Source of the DNA: Cellulomonas sp. NS3
GTDB taxonomy: Bacteria > Actinomycetota > Actinomycetes > Actinomycetales > Cellulomonadaceae
NCBI RefSeq assembly: GCF_024757985.1
Contig: NZ_CP103289.1
Coordinates: 2,728,001-2,792,000 of the forward strand
Direction of reading: 5' to 3'
Length of the DNA: 64,000 nt
The notes beneath the pieces were generated by a model, which searched no databases, was not told the DNA's origin, and saw only the letters and a list, made by a program, of their open reading frames with translations. Positions 19,414 to 28,072 of this stretch are shown here, in pieces. Each line of letters begins with the position of its first letter. The stretch's first letter is position 1. Both the position numbers and the translations under genes were made by a program.

Positions 19414-20229
19414 ATGAACTCCACACAGCCGGAGGATCCCCTCGCCGACGCCGGGTACCGGCACGTTCCCGACGAGGCCGGTGGGCGGGCCGGGCGCACG
19501 TGGTGGGACGCCAACGCCCCCGAGTACCTCGCCGAGCACGGGGACTTCCTCGGCACCGCCGATTTCTGCTGGTGCCCGGAGGGCGTCCGCGAGGCCGACG
19601 CCGGCCTGCTGGGCGACCTGACCGGCGCGCGCGTGCTCGAGGTCGGCGCCGGCGCGGCGCAGTGCTCCCGGTGGCTCGCCGCCCGCGGGGTCGAGGTCGT
19701 CGCGACCGACGTCGCGCACGGCATGCTCGCCGCGGGAGCGGCGTACGACCGACCGGGGCACCCCGCGGCGCCGCTCGTGCAGGCCGACGCGCGCGCGCTG
19801 CCGTTCGCCGACGGGAGCTTCGACGTGGCGTTCACGGCGTTCGGCGCGATCCCGTTCGTGCCCGACGCGGTGAGTGTGCACCGGGAGGCGGCGCGCGTGC
19901 TGCGCCCCGGCGGGCGCTGGGTGTTCTCGGTCACCCACCCGCTGCGCTGGGCGTTCCCCGACGACCCCTCCGAGCACGGCCTGACCGCCTCGCGCTCGTA
20001 CTTCGACCGGCGGCCCTACGTCGAGACCGGCGCGTCGGGCTCGGTGCTCTACGCGGAGTACCACCGCACGCTCGGGGACCACGTCGCCGACCTCGTGGCT
20101 GCCGGGTTCGTGCTCGAGCGCCTCGTCGAGCCCGAGTGGCCCGAGGGGCACGACCGCACGTGGGGCGGCTGGGGTCCGGTGCGCGGGGCGCTGCTGCCCG
20201 GGACGGCGATCTTCGTGACGCACCGCTGA
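19414..20229 (+). CDS. Class I SAM-dependent methyltransferase
   Basis: The 271-residue protein contains the methyltransferase motif I VLEVGAGAAQCSRWLAARG (about residues 72-90), an acidic Asp at the end of strand 2 (VVATDVAHG), the motif PFADGSFDVAFTAFGAI and VLRPGGRWVFSVTHP. This is a type 11 methyltransferase fold. The WWDANAPEYLAEHGDFL beginning is shared by an actinobacterial family of unknown substrate. It is divergent from dppA. Confidence 0.88.
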   Translation: MNSTQPEDPLADAGYRHVPDEAGGRAGRTWWDANAPEYLAEHGDFLGTADFCWCPEGVREADAGLLGDLTGARVLEVGAGAAQCSRWLAARGVEVVATDVAHGMLAAGAAYDRPGHPAAPLVQADARALPFADGSFDVAFTAFGAIPFVPDAVSVHREAARVLRPGGRWVFSVTHPLRWAFPDDPSEHGLTASRSYFDRRPYVETGASGSVLYAEYHRTLGDHVADLVAAGFVLERLVEPEWPEGHDRTWGGWGPVRGALLPGTAIFVTHR

Positions 20230-20270
20230 CCCGGCCGCCGGCCCGGCCCCCTGATCCGGCGCCGGCACGG

Positions 20271-20309
20271 CGAGGTCGCGGCACGGGGTGTCCCCGCACC
20301 GCGACCTCG
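20271..20309. terminator. Bidirectional hairpin terminator between methyltransferase and actP
   Basis: 20271-20281 and 20299-20309 form a perfect 11-bp stem, with a second five-pair GGGG/CCCC-rich stem inside the loop. The two flanking genes converge here, so it can stop transcription from both sides. Confidence 0.75.
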
Positions 20310-20344
20310 GAACCGTGCTGCGCCGGCGGACCGGCGCGGTGCCG

Positions 20345-22003
20345 CTAGTGCACCGTCGCCTTCTCGGCGCCCGCCCCGGTGAGCGAGCGGACCTCCATCT
20401 CGGCGAACTTCTCCCGGTCCGGACGCTCCTTGCTCACCAGCGTCCCCACGATGCCGAGCAGGAACCCGAGCGGGATCGAGACGATTCCCGGGTTGTCCAG
20501 CGGGAAGAGGTGGAAGTCGACGGACGTGTCCCGGATCATCGACAGGCTCGCCCCGGTCGCGGGGTCCACCTTCCCGGACACGACCGGGGAGAACGCGATG
20601 AGCACGATGCAGGAGATGAGTCCGCCGTACATGCTCCACAGCGCCCCGGTGGTGTTGAACCGCTTCCAGAACAGCGAGTAGATGATCGTCGGCAGGTTCG
20701 CGCTGGCCGCGACCGCGAACGCAAGCGCGACGAGGAACGCCACGTTCTGCCCGTTGGCGAAGATGCCGCCGACGATCGCCAGGATGCCGATCACGACGAC
20801 GGTGATCCGGGCGACCTTGACCTCGCCGTCGGGGTTGACCTCGCCGTGCTTGATCACCGACGCGTAGATGTCGTGCGCGAACGACGCCGCCGCCGTGATC
20901 GTCAGGCCCGCGACGACCGCGAGGATCGTCGCGAAGGCGACCGCCGAGATGATGCCGAGCAGCACCACGCCGCCGAGCTCGAACGCGAGCATCGGCGCCG
21001 CCGAGTTCACGCCGCCCGGAGCCGCCTTGATGGCCTCGGGCCCGACGAGGGCACCCGCGCCGTACCCGAGCACGAGGGTGAACAGGTAGAAGACGCCGAT
21101 GAGCCAGATCGCCCAGACGACCGAGCGACGCGCCTCCTTGGCGGTCGGGACCGTGTAGAAGCGCATGAGCACGTGCGGGAGGCCCGCGGTGCCGAGCACG
21201 AGCGCGAGCGCGAGCGAGAGGAAGTTGAGCTTGCTCATGCCCGAGGCGCCGTACTGCTTGCCCGGCTCGATGAGCGCCTCGCCGCCCTCGCCCGCGGTGT
21301 CGACCGCGCCCTGGAGCAGCGCCGAGAGGTCGAAGCCGAACTTCGCGAGCACCCAGATCGTCATGATCCCGGCGCCCGCGATGAGCAGGATCGCCTTGAT
21401 GATCTGCACCCAGGTGGTGCCCTTCATGCCGCCCACCAGGACGTACAGGATCATCAGCGCACCGACCACGGCGATCACGAGCCCCTGGCCCGCGACACCC
21501 TCGATCCCGAGCAGGAGCGCCACCAGGCCGCCCGCGCCCGCCATCTGCGCGAGCAGGTAGAAGAAGACGACCGCGAGGGTCGCGAGCGCCGCCGCCATCC
21601 GGACCGGGCGCTGGCGCAGCCGGAACGACAGGACGTCGGCCATCGTGAACCGGCCGGTGTTGCGCAGCAGCTCGGCGACGAGCAGGAGCGCGACGAGCCA
21701 CGCGACCAGGAAGCCGATCGAGTACAGGAACCCGTCGTAGCCGTTGATCGCGATCGCGCCGCAGATGCCGAGGAAGCTCGCGGCCGACAGGTAGTCGCCC
21801 GCGATCGCGGTGCCGTTCTGCGGGCCGGTGAACGACCGCCCCGCGGCGTAGTAGTCGGCGGCGGTGCTGTTGTTCTTCGACGCCCGGAACACGATCACGA
21901 GCGTCACGACGACGAACGCCCCGAAGATCGCGATGTTGAGGACGGGGTCCCCGATCTGCTCGGTCTCGGCGGCGAGCACCGCGGAGCCCAGGACCGCGCT
22001 CAT
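20345..22003 (-). CDS. actP: Cation/acetate symporter (SSS family, ActP-like)
   Basis: The 552-residue protein has about 13 transmembrane segments and the solute:sodium symporter pattern, including AGRSFTGPQNGTAIAGDYLS and FLGICGAIAINGYDGF near the N-terminus, and FYTVPTAKEARRSVVWA. Together with the small DUF485 partner upstream this is the ActP/YjcH arrangement, which takes up acetate and other short monocarboxylates with Na+ or H+. The ATG at 22003 overlaps the DUF485 stop by four bases. Substrate specificity is inferred from family and context. Confidence 0.9.
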   Translation of the reverse strand: MSAVLGSAVLAAETEQIGDPVLNIAIFGAFVVVTLVIVFRASKNNSTAADYYAAGRSFTGPQNGTAIAGDYLSAASFLGICGAIAINGYDGFLYSIGFLVAWLVALLLVAELLRNTGRFTMADVLSFRLRQRPVRMAAALATLAVVFFYLLAQMAGAGGLVALLLGIEGVAGQGLVIAVVGALMILYVLVGGMKGTTWVQIIKAILLIAGAGIMTIWVLAKFGFDLSALLQGAVDTAGEGGEALIEPGKQYGASGMSKLNFLSLALALVLGTAGLPHVLMRFYTVPTAKEARRSVVWAIWLIGVFYLFTLVLGYGAGALVGPEAIKAAPGGVNSAAPMLAFELGGVVLLGIISAVAFATILAVVAGLTITAAASFAHDIYASVIKHGEVNPDGEVKVARITVVVIGILAIVGGIFANGQNVAFLVALAFAVAASANLPTIIYSLFWKRFNTTGALWSMYGGLISCIVLIAFSPVVSGKVDPATGASLSMIRDTSVDFHLFPLDNPGIVSIPLGFLLGIVGTLVSKERPDREKFAEMEVRSLTGAGAEKATVH

Positions 22004-22335
22004 ACGATCTCCCCGTCCTCGATGTGGCGGCGGAGCCGCTCGGCGACGGCGTCCTGCCGCTTGTTGGCCCAGCTCGCGTAGATCATCGTGATCGCGAAGG
22101 TCGAGACGAACTGGCCGAGGCCGAACAGCAGGCCGACCGTGATGTTGCCCGCGACGCGGATGCTCATGAAGTCGTGCGCGTAGGCGGCGAGGAGCACGTA
22201 CAGCAGGTACCAGGCGAGGAAGAACGCCGTCATCGGGAACACGAAGTTCCGGAAGCGCCGGCGCAGCTGCTGGAACTCCTGGGAGTTCTGCACGCGTTCG
22301 TAGTCGGTCTCGGGATGCTCTACCACGTCGGCCAT
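22000..22335 (-). CDS. DUF485 domain membrane protein (YjcH-like)
   Basis: The 111-residue protein has two transmembrane helices (FPMTAFFLAWYLLYVLLAAY and a second with LLFGLGQFVSTFAITMIYA), and the QLRRRFRNFVFP motif of DUF485 proteins. These are encoded next to ActP-type symporters and are thought to assist them. It is the first gene of a two-gene operon, with a four-base overlap to actP. Confidence 0.92.
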   Translation of the reverse strand: MADVVEHPETDYERVQNSQEFQQLRRRFRNFVFPMTAFFLAWYLLYVLLAAYAHDFMSIRVAGNITVGLLFGLGQFVSTFAITMIYASWANKRQDAVAERLRRHIEDGEIV

Positions 22336-22515
22336 ACGTCCTCCGAGGGGGTTCGGGAGTGGCCTCGTCGCCACCCGGCGACTACTGTGGCGTAGTTCAC
22401 ACCGGATTGCCAGCGATGTGGATACCGTTTTCGACGGCTCCGACCAGGCCAACGGCGCGCCGCTCCCCGGGCCCGGGAGGCGACGCGCCGTGTGGTCAGC
22501 GGTCGTGCGAGGGCG

Positions 22516-25251
22516 TCAGTGACCCGCCTCGTGCCAGCTCGTCCCGATGCCGACCGAGACGTCGAGCGGCACCGAGAGCTCGGCCGCCGAGCCCATCTGC
22601 GCGCGCACGAGGGCCTCGACCTCCTCGCGCTCCCCGGGCGCCACCTCGAGCACGAGCTCGTCGTGCACCTGCAGGAGCAGCCGCGACCCGAGCCCGCGCG
22701 CCGTGAGCTCGCGCTCCACCCCGAGCATCGCGACCTTGATGAGGTCCGCGGCGCTGCCCTGGATCGGGGCGTTGAGCGCCATGCGCTCGGCCATCTCGCG
22801 TCGCTGGCGGTTGTCGCTGGTGAGGTCCGGCAGGTAGCGGCGCCGGCCCATGATCGTCGCGGTGTACCCCGTCGCGCGGGCCACGTCCACGACCCCGGTC
22901 AGGTACTCGCGCACGCCGCCGAACCGCGAGAAGTAGTCCTCCATGAGCTTCGCGGCCTCGCCGACCTCGATGTTCAGCTGCTTCGACAGGCCGAAGGACG
23001 ACAGCCCGTACGCGAGCCCGTAGCTCATCGCCTTGATCTTCGAGCGCATCGCGGGCGTGACCTCGTCGGTCGGCACGGAGAAGACCCGTGAGCCCACGTA
23101 GGAGTGCAGGTCCTCGCCCGAGCGGAACGCCTCGATGAGGCCCTCGTCGCCCGACAGGTGCGCCATGATGCGCATCTCGATCTGCGAGTAGTCGGCCGTG
23201 AGCAGCGTGTCGTACCCGGGCCCGACGACGAACGCGCGCCGGATCTGGCGGCCCGCCTCCGTGCGGATGGGGATGTTCTGCAGGTTCGGGTCGGTCGAGG
23301 ACAGCCGGCCGGTCGCGGCGATCGTCTGCTGGAACGTCGTGTGGATGCGCCCGTCGTCGGCCACCGAGCGCAGCAGCCCCTCGACGGTCTGGCGCAGGCG
23401 GATCGCGTCGCGGTGCGCGAGCAGGTGCTCGAGGAACGGGTGCTGCGTGCGCTCGAACAGGTCCTGGAGCGCCGCAGCGTCCGTGGTGTAGCCGGTCTTG
23501 TTCTTCTTGGTCTTCGGCATCTGCAGCTGGTCGAAGAGCACCTCCTGGAGCTGCTTCGGGGAGCCCAGGTTCACCTCGCGGTCGATGACCGCGTACGCCT
23601 CGGCCGCCGCGTCCTTGACCGCGGCGTCGAACTCCGCCTCGAGCCCGGACAGGTAGCCGGTGTCGGCGGCGATGCCGCGGCGCTCCATGCGCACGAGCAC
23701 GTCCTCGAGCGGGAGCTCGAGCTCGGCGAGCAGCGCGGCCGCACCCCGGTCGGCCAGCTCCCCGTGCAGCACCTCGGCGAGCTCGACGACCGCGGCCGCC
23801 TGCCCGGCCGACCTCTGGTTCTCGTCGGAGCCGTCGAGCTCGAGGTCGAACGCGCCCTGCGTGCCGGAGTCCGGGGACTCGGCGGCCGACAGCTCGCGCT
23901 TCAGGTAGCGCACGACGAGCGACGCGAGGTCGTACGCACGCTGGTCGGGGTGGCACAGGTACGCGGCGAGCTCCGTGTCGAACACGACCCCCGCGAGGTC
24001 GAAGCCGCGGCCGACGAGCGCGTGCCACGCGTTCTTCGCGGCGTGCACGGCCTTCTCGGCGTTCGGCTCCGCGAGCCACGCCGCGAGCGTCGCCTCGTCC
24101 GCCGGGTCCAGGGACGCCAGGTCGAGCGCGACGGCCGACGAGCCGGCGTCGGCGATCGCGACGCCCCACGCGTCCCCGCCCGACGGCCGCGCGCTCCCCC
24201 GGACGTCGAGGCCGAGCGTCCGGCCCGCGCGCTCGGCGAGCCACGCGGCGAGGCCCCCGGGCTCCAGCCGGTCGAGCGGCACCGCGTCGCCGGGCTCGAC
24301 CGCCGGCGCAGCCTCGGGCAGGGACGCGAACAGCCGCTCGCGCAGCGCCGTGAACTGCAGCGAGTCGAACACCCGGTGCATCGCCTCGCGGTCCCACGGC
24401 TGCACCGCGAGGTCCTCGGGCCGCAGCGGGAGCTCGAGGTCCGTGAGCAGGTGGTTGAGCCGGCGGTTGACGATCACCTGGTCGAGGTGCGCGCGCAGGC
24501 TCTCCCCCGCCTTGCCGCCGATCTGGTCGACCGACGCGATGATCCCGTCCAGACCGCCGTACGCCGTGATCCACTTCGCGGCCGTCTTGGGGCCGACGCC
24601 GGGCACGCCCGGGAGGTTGTCGCTCGTCTCCCCCACGAGCGCGGCCAGGTCGGAGTACCGCTCCGGCCCGACGCCGTACTTCGCGAGGACCGCCTCGGGC
24701 GTCATGCGCGTGAGCTCGGACACACCGCGGATCGGGTAGAGCACCGTGACGGAGTCGTTGACGAGCTGGAACGAATCGCGGTCGCCCGAGCAGAGCAGGA
24801 CTTCGATGCCGGCGGCGCGGGCCTGCGTGGCGAGCGTCGCCAGCACGTCGTCGGCCTCGTAGTTCTCCTTCTCGATCACGGGGACCCGCATCGTCGCGAG
24901 GATCTCCTTGATCAGCGGCACCTGACCCTGGAAGGGCTGCGGCGTCTCGTCGCGCGTGCCCTTGTACGCCGGGTACTGCTCGGTGCGGAACGTCGTGCGG
25001 CCCACGTCGAACGCGACGGCGAGGTGCGTCGGCGCCTCGTCCGCCAGGATCTTGGCGAGCATCGACGTGAAGCCGTAGACCGCGTTGGTCGTCTGGCCGC
25101 TCGTGGTCGAGAAGTTCTCGGCCGGCAGGGCGAAGAACGCGCGGAACGCCATCGAGTGCCCGTCGATGAGCAGCAGGCGCGGGGCGCCCGGCGCGGGGGC
25201 GAACGGGGGCGTGGAGGCGGCGAGGGCGCCGGCTGGCGATGCGTCGGTCAC
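22516..25251 (-). CDS. polA: DNA polymerase I
   Basis: The 911-residue protein has a 5'-3' exonuclease domain (YEADDVLATLA, CSGDRDSFQLV, and GVPGVGPKTA), a central 3'-5' exonuclease-like domain, and a family A polymerase domain with DYSQIEMRIMAH, MRSKIKAMSYGLAYGLS and QVHDELVLE. The central domain reads LGLDVRG where proofreading enzymes have a DxE metal motif, so proofreading is probably lost, as in mycobacterial PolA. It acts in Okazaki processing and repair synthesis. Two starts are possible: GTG at 25251 and an ATG at 25272. The second would overlap the divergent thioesterase start. TAGGTT seven bases before the GTG could be a -10 box for a leaderless message, so I chose 25251. Confidence 0.95.
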   Translation of the reverse strand: MTDASPAGALAASTPPFAPAPGAPRLLLIDGHSMAFRAFFALPAENFSTTSGQTTNAVYGFTSMLAKILADEAPTHLAVAFDVGRTTFRTEQYPAYKGTRDETPQPFQGQVPLIKEILATMRVPVIEKENYEADDVLATLATQARAAGIEVLLCSGDRDSFQLVNDSVTVLYPIRGVSELTRMTPEAVLAKYGVGPERYSDLAALVGETSDNLPGVPGVGPKTAAKWITAYGGLDGIIASVDQIGGKAGESLRAHLDQVIVNRRLNHLLTDLELPLRPEDLAVQPWDREAMHRVFDSLQFTALRERLFASLPEAAPAVEPGDAVPLDRLEPGGLAAWLAERAGRTLGLDVRGSARPSGGDAWGVAIADAGSSAVALDLASLDPADEATLAAWLAEPNAEKAVHAAKNAWHALVGRGFDLAGVVFDTELAAYLCHPDQRAYDLASLVVRYLKRELSAAESPDSGTQGAFDLELDGSDENQRSAGQAAAVVELAEVLHGELADRGAAALLAELELPLEDVLVRMERRGIAADTGYLSGLEAEFDAAVKDAAAEAYAVIDREVNLGSPKQLQEVLFDQLQMPKTKKNKTGYTTDAAALQDLFERTQHPFLEHLLAHRDAIRLRQTVEGLLRSVADDGRIHTTFQQTIAATGRLSSTDPNLQNIPIRTEAGRQIRRAFVVGPGYDTLLTADYSQIEMRIMAHLSGDEGLIEAFRSGEDLHSYVGSRVFSVPTDEVTPAMRSKIKAMSYGLAYGLSSFGLSKQLNIEVGEAAKLMEDYFSRFGGVREYLTGVVDVARATGYTATIMGRRRYLPDLTSDNRQRREMAERMALNAPIQGSAADLIKVAMLGVERELTARGLGSRLLLQVHDELVLEVAPGEREEVEALVRAQMGSAAELSVPLDVSVGIGTSWHEAGH

Positions 25252-25270
25252 GGGTGCCAACCTATCGGGC

Positions 25271-25687
25271 ATGACTGACGCCGGCCGCGAGCCGCAGCAC
25301 CCCCCGACCTACCCGGGCACCCTGATCGAGCGCATGGGCATCGTGATCCAAGAGGTCGGACCGGACCGCGTCGTCGGCACGATGCCGGTCGAGGGCAACA
25401 CCCAGCCGCAGGGGCTGCTGCACGGCGGGGCCTCGGCCGTGCTCGCCGAGACGCTCGGGTCGGTCGCGGCGAACGCGCACGCGGGCGAGGGCCGGATCGC
25501 GGTCGGGATCGAGCTCAGCGCGACGCACCACCGCTCCGCGCGCAGCGGGCTCGTGACGGGCACCGCGACCGCGGTGCACCTCGGGTCGACCCTCGCGACC
25601 TACGAGGTCGTCGTCGAGGACCCCGAGTCGCGCCGCGTCTGCACCGCGCGGCTGACCTGCATGCTCATCGCGGACCGCCGCGGCTGA
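25271..25687 (+). CDS. Hotdog-fold thioesterase (PaaI/YdiI-like)
   Basis: The 138-residue protein has the hotdog motif PQGLLHGGASAVLAETLGSVAAN (read in two parts: PQGLLHGGASAVLAET with the catalytic Glu, then LGSVAAN) and THHRSARSGLVTGTA. This is the PaaI-like acyl-CoA thioesterase family, which hydrolyses aryl- or acyl-CoA and in some members acts in menaquinone synthesis (DHNA-CoA thioesterase). The ATG at 25271 has no Shine-Dalgarno sequence and may be leaderless. Its 3' end overlaps the convergent GNAT gene by 88 bases. Confidence 0.88.
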   Translation: MTDAGREPQHPPTYPGTLIERMGIVIQEVGPDRVVGTMPVEGNTQPQGLLHGGASAVLAETLGSVAANAHAGEGRIAVGIELSATHHRSARSGLVTGTATAVHLGSTLATYEVVVEDPESRRVCTARLTCMLIADRRG

Positions 25688-26334
25688 TCGGCGCCGGCCG
25701 CCGGGGGCACGAAGCGCACCTCGGCCGTCTCGGACCGGGCGGCGGCCCGGACCTGGCGGCGCCGCGCGATGAGGTCCTCCAGCCCGCGCGCCGCCCCGCG
25801 ACGCACGACGGGCGCCCCCGCGGAGTCCCCCGCGAGCCGGCGCTGCAACGAGCTCGTGCTCACCACCCGGTACGCCGCCGCGGGCGCGAAGCCCAGCCGG
25901 GCGAAGAACCGGAGCATCCCGCGCGCACCCGGCAGCGGGGCCGCGTACACCTCGCTCGCGCCCGCCTCGGCGGCGAGCTCGAGCGCGCCCGACAGCAGCG
26001 CGTGGCCCAGGCCACGGCGGCGCGCCTCGGGCGCCACGTAGAGGGCCTCGAGCGTCAGGCTCGCCTCGTCGGTGAACGGGCTCGGGCCGACGAGGCGCCC
26101 GAGCAGCAGGCCGCTCGTGCGGCCGTCGAGCGCGCCCACCAGGACCTGCCCGCCCGGCGTCGCGAGCAGCGTGCCGATCTGCTGGCGGAGCCGCTCGCGG
26201 TCGTTGCTGCACAGCTGCGCGCCCACGGTCGACTCCGCGCGCGCGACGAGGCACAGGTCCACGATCTCGGGGAGGTCGCCCGGCTCTGCGGGGCGGACCT
26301 GGACACCAGGGCGCACGGGCGTCGGCCTCCTCAC
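25600..26334 (-). CDS. GNAT family N-acetyltransferase
   Basis: The 244-residue protein has a GNAT domain in about residues 12-165 with the acetyl-CoA pyrophosphate-binding motif VAPEARRRGLGHALL. A long Arg/Ala-rich C-terminal tail of about 80 residues follows and overlaps the thioesterase gene on the other strand. The tail is probably a read-through of the GC-rich antisense frame, so the folded part is about 165 residues. Substrate unknown. Confidence 0.8.
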   Translation of the reverse strand: MRRPTPVRPGVQVRPAEPGDLPEIVDLCLVARAESTVGAQLCSNDRERLRQQIGTLLATPGGQVLVGALDGRTSGLLLGRLVGPSPFTDEASLTLEALYVAPEARRRGLGHALLSGALELAAEAGASEVYAAPLPGARGMLRFFARLGFAPAAAYRVVSTSSLQRRLAGDSAGAPVVRRGAARGLEDLIARRRQVRAAARSETAEVRFVPPAAGADQPRRSAMSMQVSRAVQTRRDSGSSTTTS

Positions 26335-26648
26335 GGTGCTGGCGGGGTCGCGGGTGGGGGTTCCGGCGACCAGGGCGACGATGCCCCTCGATCATGGCAA
26401 AGCCTGCCGCGTCTGCCTAGTCCGGTTGGACGCCCGACCGGATGACGTCTGCGCGAACGTCCGAAAGGTCACACCGGATGGGGAAAGATGGTCGAATGGC
26501 GCTCGCACCACCGCGCGTCGTGTCACATGGCGGACACAAACCCCACCTAAGGTCCTGCCCACTTGGAGGACCGCGCCACCCGGCAACGTCGCCGGGAGAG
26601 ATGCTCGCCCGACCCCTGATGCCAGAACACCACGGATGGAGGTCCCAG
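26335..26648. other. Intergenic region: divergent promoters of GNAT gene and livHMGF
   Basis: About 314 bases separate the two divergent genes. I see a Shine-Dalgarno GGAGGT at 26638-26643 for livH, but no convincing -35/-10 pair or operator. Confidence 0.4.
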
Positions 26649-28058
26649 GTGCGCCGAGTCGCGACCACGGGCCGTTCCCAGCTCCGCGTGCGCCGCAGTC
26701 TCGCGCTCGCCATGCTCACCCTGCTCCTCACCTCGTTCGCCGTCCTGACGTCGTCAGGTCCCGCGACGGCCGCCGCCGCGCAGTGCGTCGCGGACCCGGC
26801 GACCGCGTGCGTCGGCGGCACGATCCGCACCGCGGCCGGCGAGCCCGCTGTCGGCGTGCAGCTCAGCGTCGACGGCCCCGGCGGCACCGTGGAGGCCGAG
26901 ACCGGCGCCGACGGCCGCTGGTCCGCCGCCGTCACCACAGCCGGCGACTACACCGTCACCCTCGACGAGTCGACCCTCCCCACGGGCGAGCAGCTGCGCG
27001 ACCCCGCGGGCAACCCCCGCACGGTCGTCGTCCGGCTGGGCTCGTCCGCGGGAGCCCTCTTCCCGCTCGGCGGAGCCGCCGCCGGCGGGACGGGCGGCGG
27101 GGACGAGGAGCCCGACCCCGGCGCGAGCGCCGCCCCCGGCACGAACGCCCCGTCCGGCGGCACCGCGGGCGGGATCACGGGCCAGCGCGTGCTCCAGCAG
27201 GCGGTCAGCGGGCTCGTCTTCGGGTTGCTGCTGGCGCTCGCGTCCGTCGGCCTGTCGCTGATCTACGGCACGACCGGGCTCAGCAACTTCGCCCACGGCG
27301 AGCAGGTGACGCTGGGGGCGCTCCTCGCCTACTTCGGCGTCCAGGTGCTCGGCCAGCCGCTCGTCGTCGCGGGCCTGTTCGCGGTCGCGGTCGGCGCGGC
27401 GTCCGGGTGGGCCCAGGACGCGGGGATCTGGCACAAGCTGCGGCAGCGCCGGCTCGGCGCGACGCAGCAGATGATCGTCACGATCGGCCTGTCGATGGTG
27501 CTGCAGTACGCCTTCCAGTACTTCGTGGGAGGTGGCCCGCTGCGCATCGTCCGGGAGAACCCGGTGCCGGTGCGGATCGGCCCGCTGCTGCTCAACCAGC
27601 AGTCGATCTTCTCGGCGCTCATCGCGATCGTGGCGATCGCGGCTGTCGGGTACTTCCTGCTCGGGACCCGCACGGGTCGGGCGACGCGCGCCGTCTCCGA
27701 CAACCCCGCGCTCGCCGCGGCGTCGGGCATCTCGGTCGAGCGCATCGTGCGCATCGTCTGGACGCTCGGGGCCGGCCTGGCCGCGCTCGGCGGCGTGCTC
27801 CTGGGTCTCTACTTCAACGCGACCGCGTGGAACATGGGCGGGGCGATCCTGCTCCTCATGTTCGCCGCCGTGACGCTCGGCGGGCTCGGCACCGCGTTCG
27901 GCGCCCTCGTCGGCTCGGTCGTCATCGGGCTCGTCGTCGAGATGTCGACGCTCGTGATCCCGTCGGACATGCGCTACGCCGGGGCGCTCGTGATCCTCAT
28001 CCTCGTCCTTCTCGTCCGACCCCAGGGCATCCTGGGCCGGGCTGAGCGCATCGGCTGA
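26649..28058 (+). CDS. Branched-chain amino acid ABC permease (LivH type) with N-terminal exported domain
   Basis: The 469-residue protein has two parts. Residues 1-40 are a signal-like segment (RRSLALAMLTLLLTSFAVLT, then an Ala-rich cleavage region). Residues 45-130 look like a small beta-sandwich regulatory domain (GGTIRTAAGEPAVGVQLSVDGPGG, read as GGTIRTAAGEPAVGVQ then LSVDGPGG). A Gly/Pro-rich linker leads to a LivH permease from about residue 175, with SLIYGTTGLSNFAHGEQVTL, YFQYFVGGGPLRIV and LLVRPQGILG. The GTG at 26649 has GGAGGT five bases upstream. It forms the channel with LivM. The extra extracytoplasmic domain is uncommon for LivH. Confidence 0.85.
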   Translation: MRRVATTGRSQLRVRRSLALAMLTLLLTSFAVLTSSGPATAAAAQCVADPATACVGGTIRTAAGEPAVGVQLSVDGPGGTVEAETGADGRWSAAVTTAGDYTVTLDESTLPTGEQLRDPAGNPRTVVVRLGSSAGALFPLGGAAAGGTGGGDEEPDPGASAAPGTNAPSGGTAGGITGQRVLQQAVSGLVFGLLLALASVGLSLIYGTTGLSNFAHGEQVTLGALLAYFGVQVLGQPLVVAGLFAVAVGAASGWAQDAGIWHKLRQRRLGATQQMIVTIGLSMVLQYAFQYFVGGGPLRIVRENPVPVRIGPLLLNQQSIFSALIAIVAIAAVGYFLLGTRTGRATRAVSDNPALAAASGISVERIVRIVWTLGAGLAALGGVLLGLYFNATAWNMGGAILLLMFAAVTLGGLGTAFGALVGSVVIGLVVEMSTLVIPSDMRYAGALVILILVLLVRPQGILGRAERIG

Positions 28059-28072
28059 CGGAGGCCTCCCCC

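Noticed and set aside
16991-19417. Long plus-strand frame of 808 codons
   Set aside because: Antisense to dppA and dppB, low-complexity translation, no domain.
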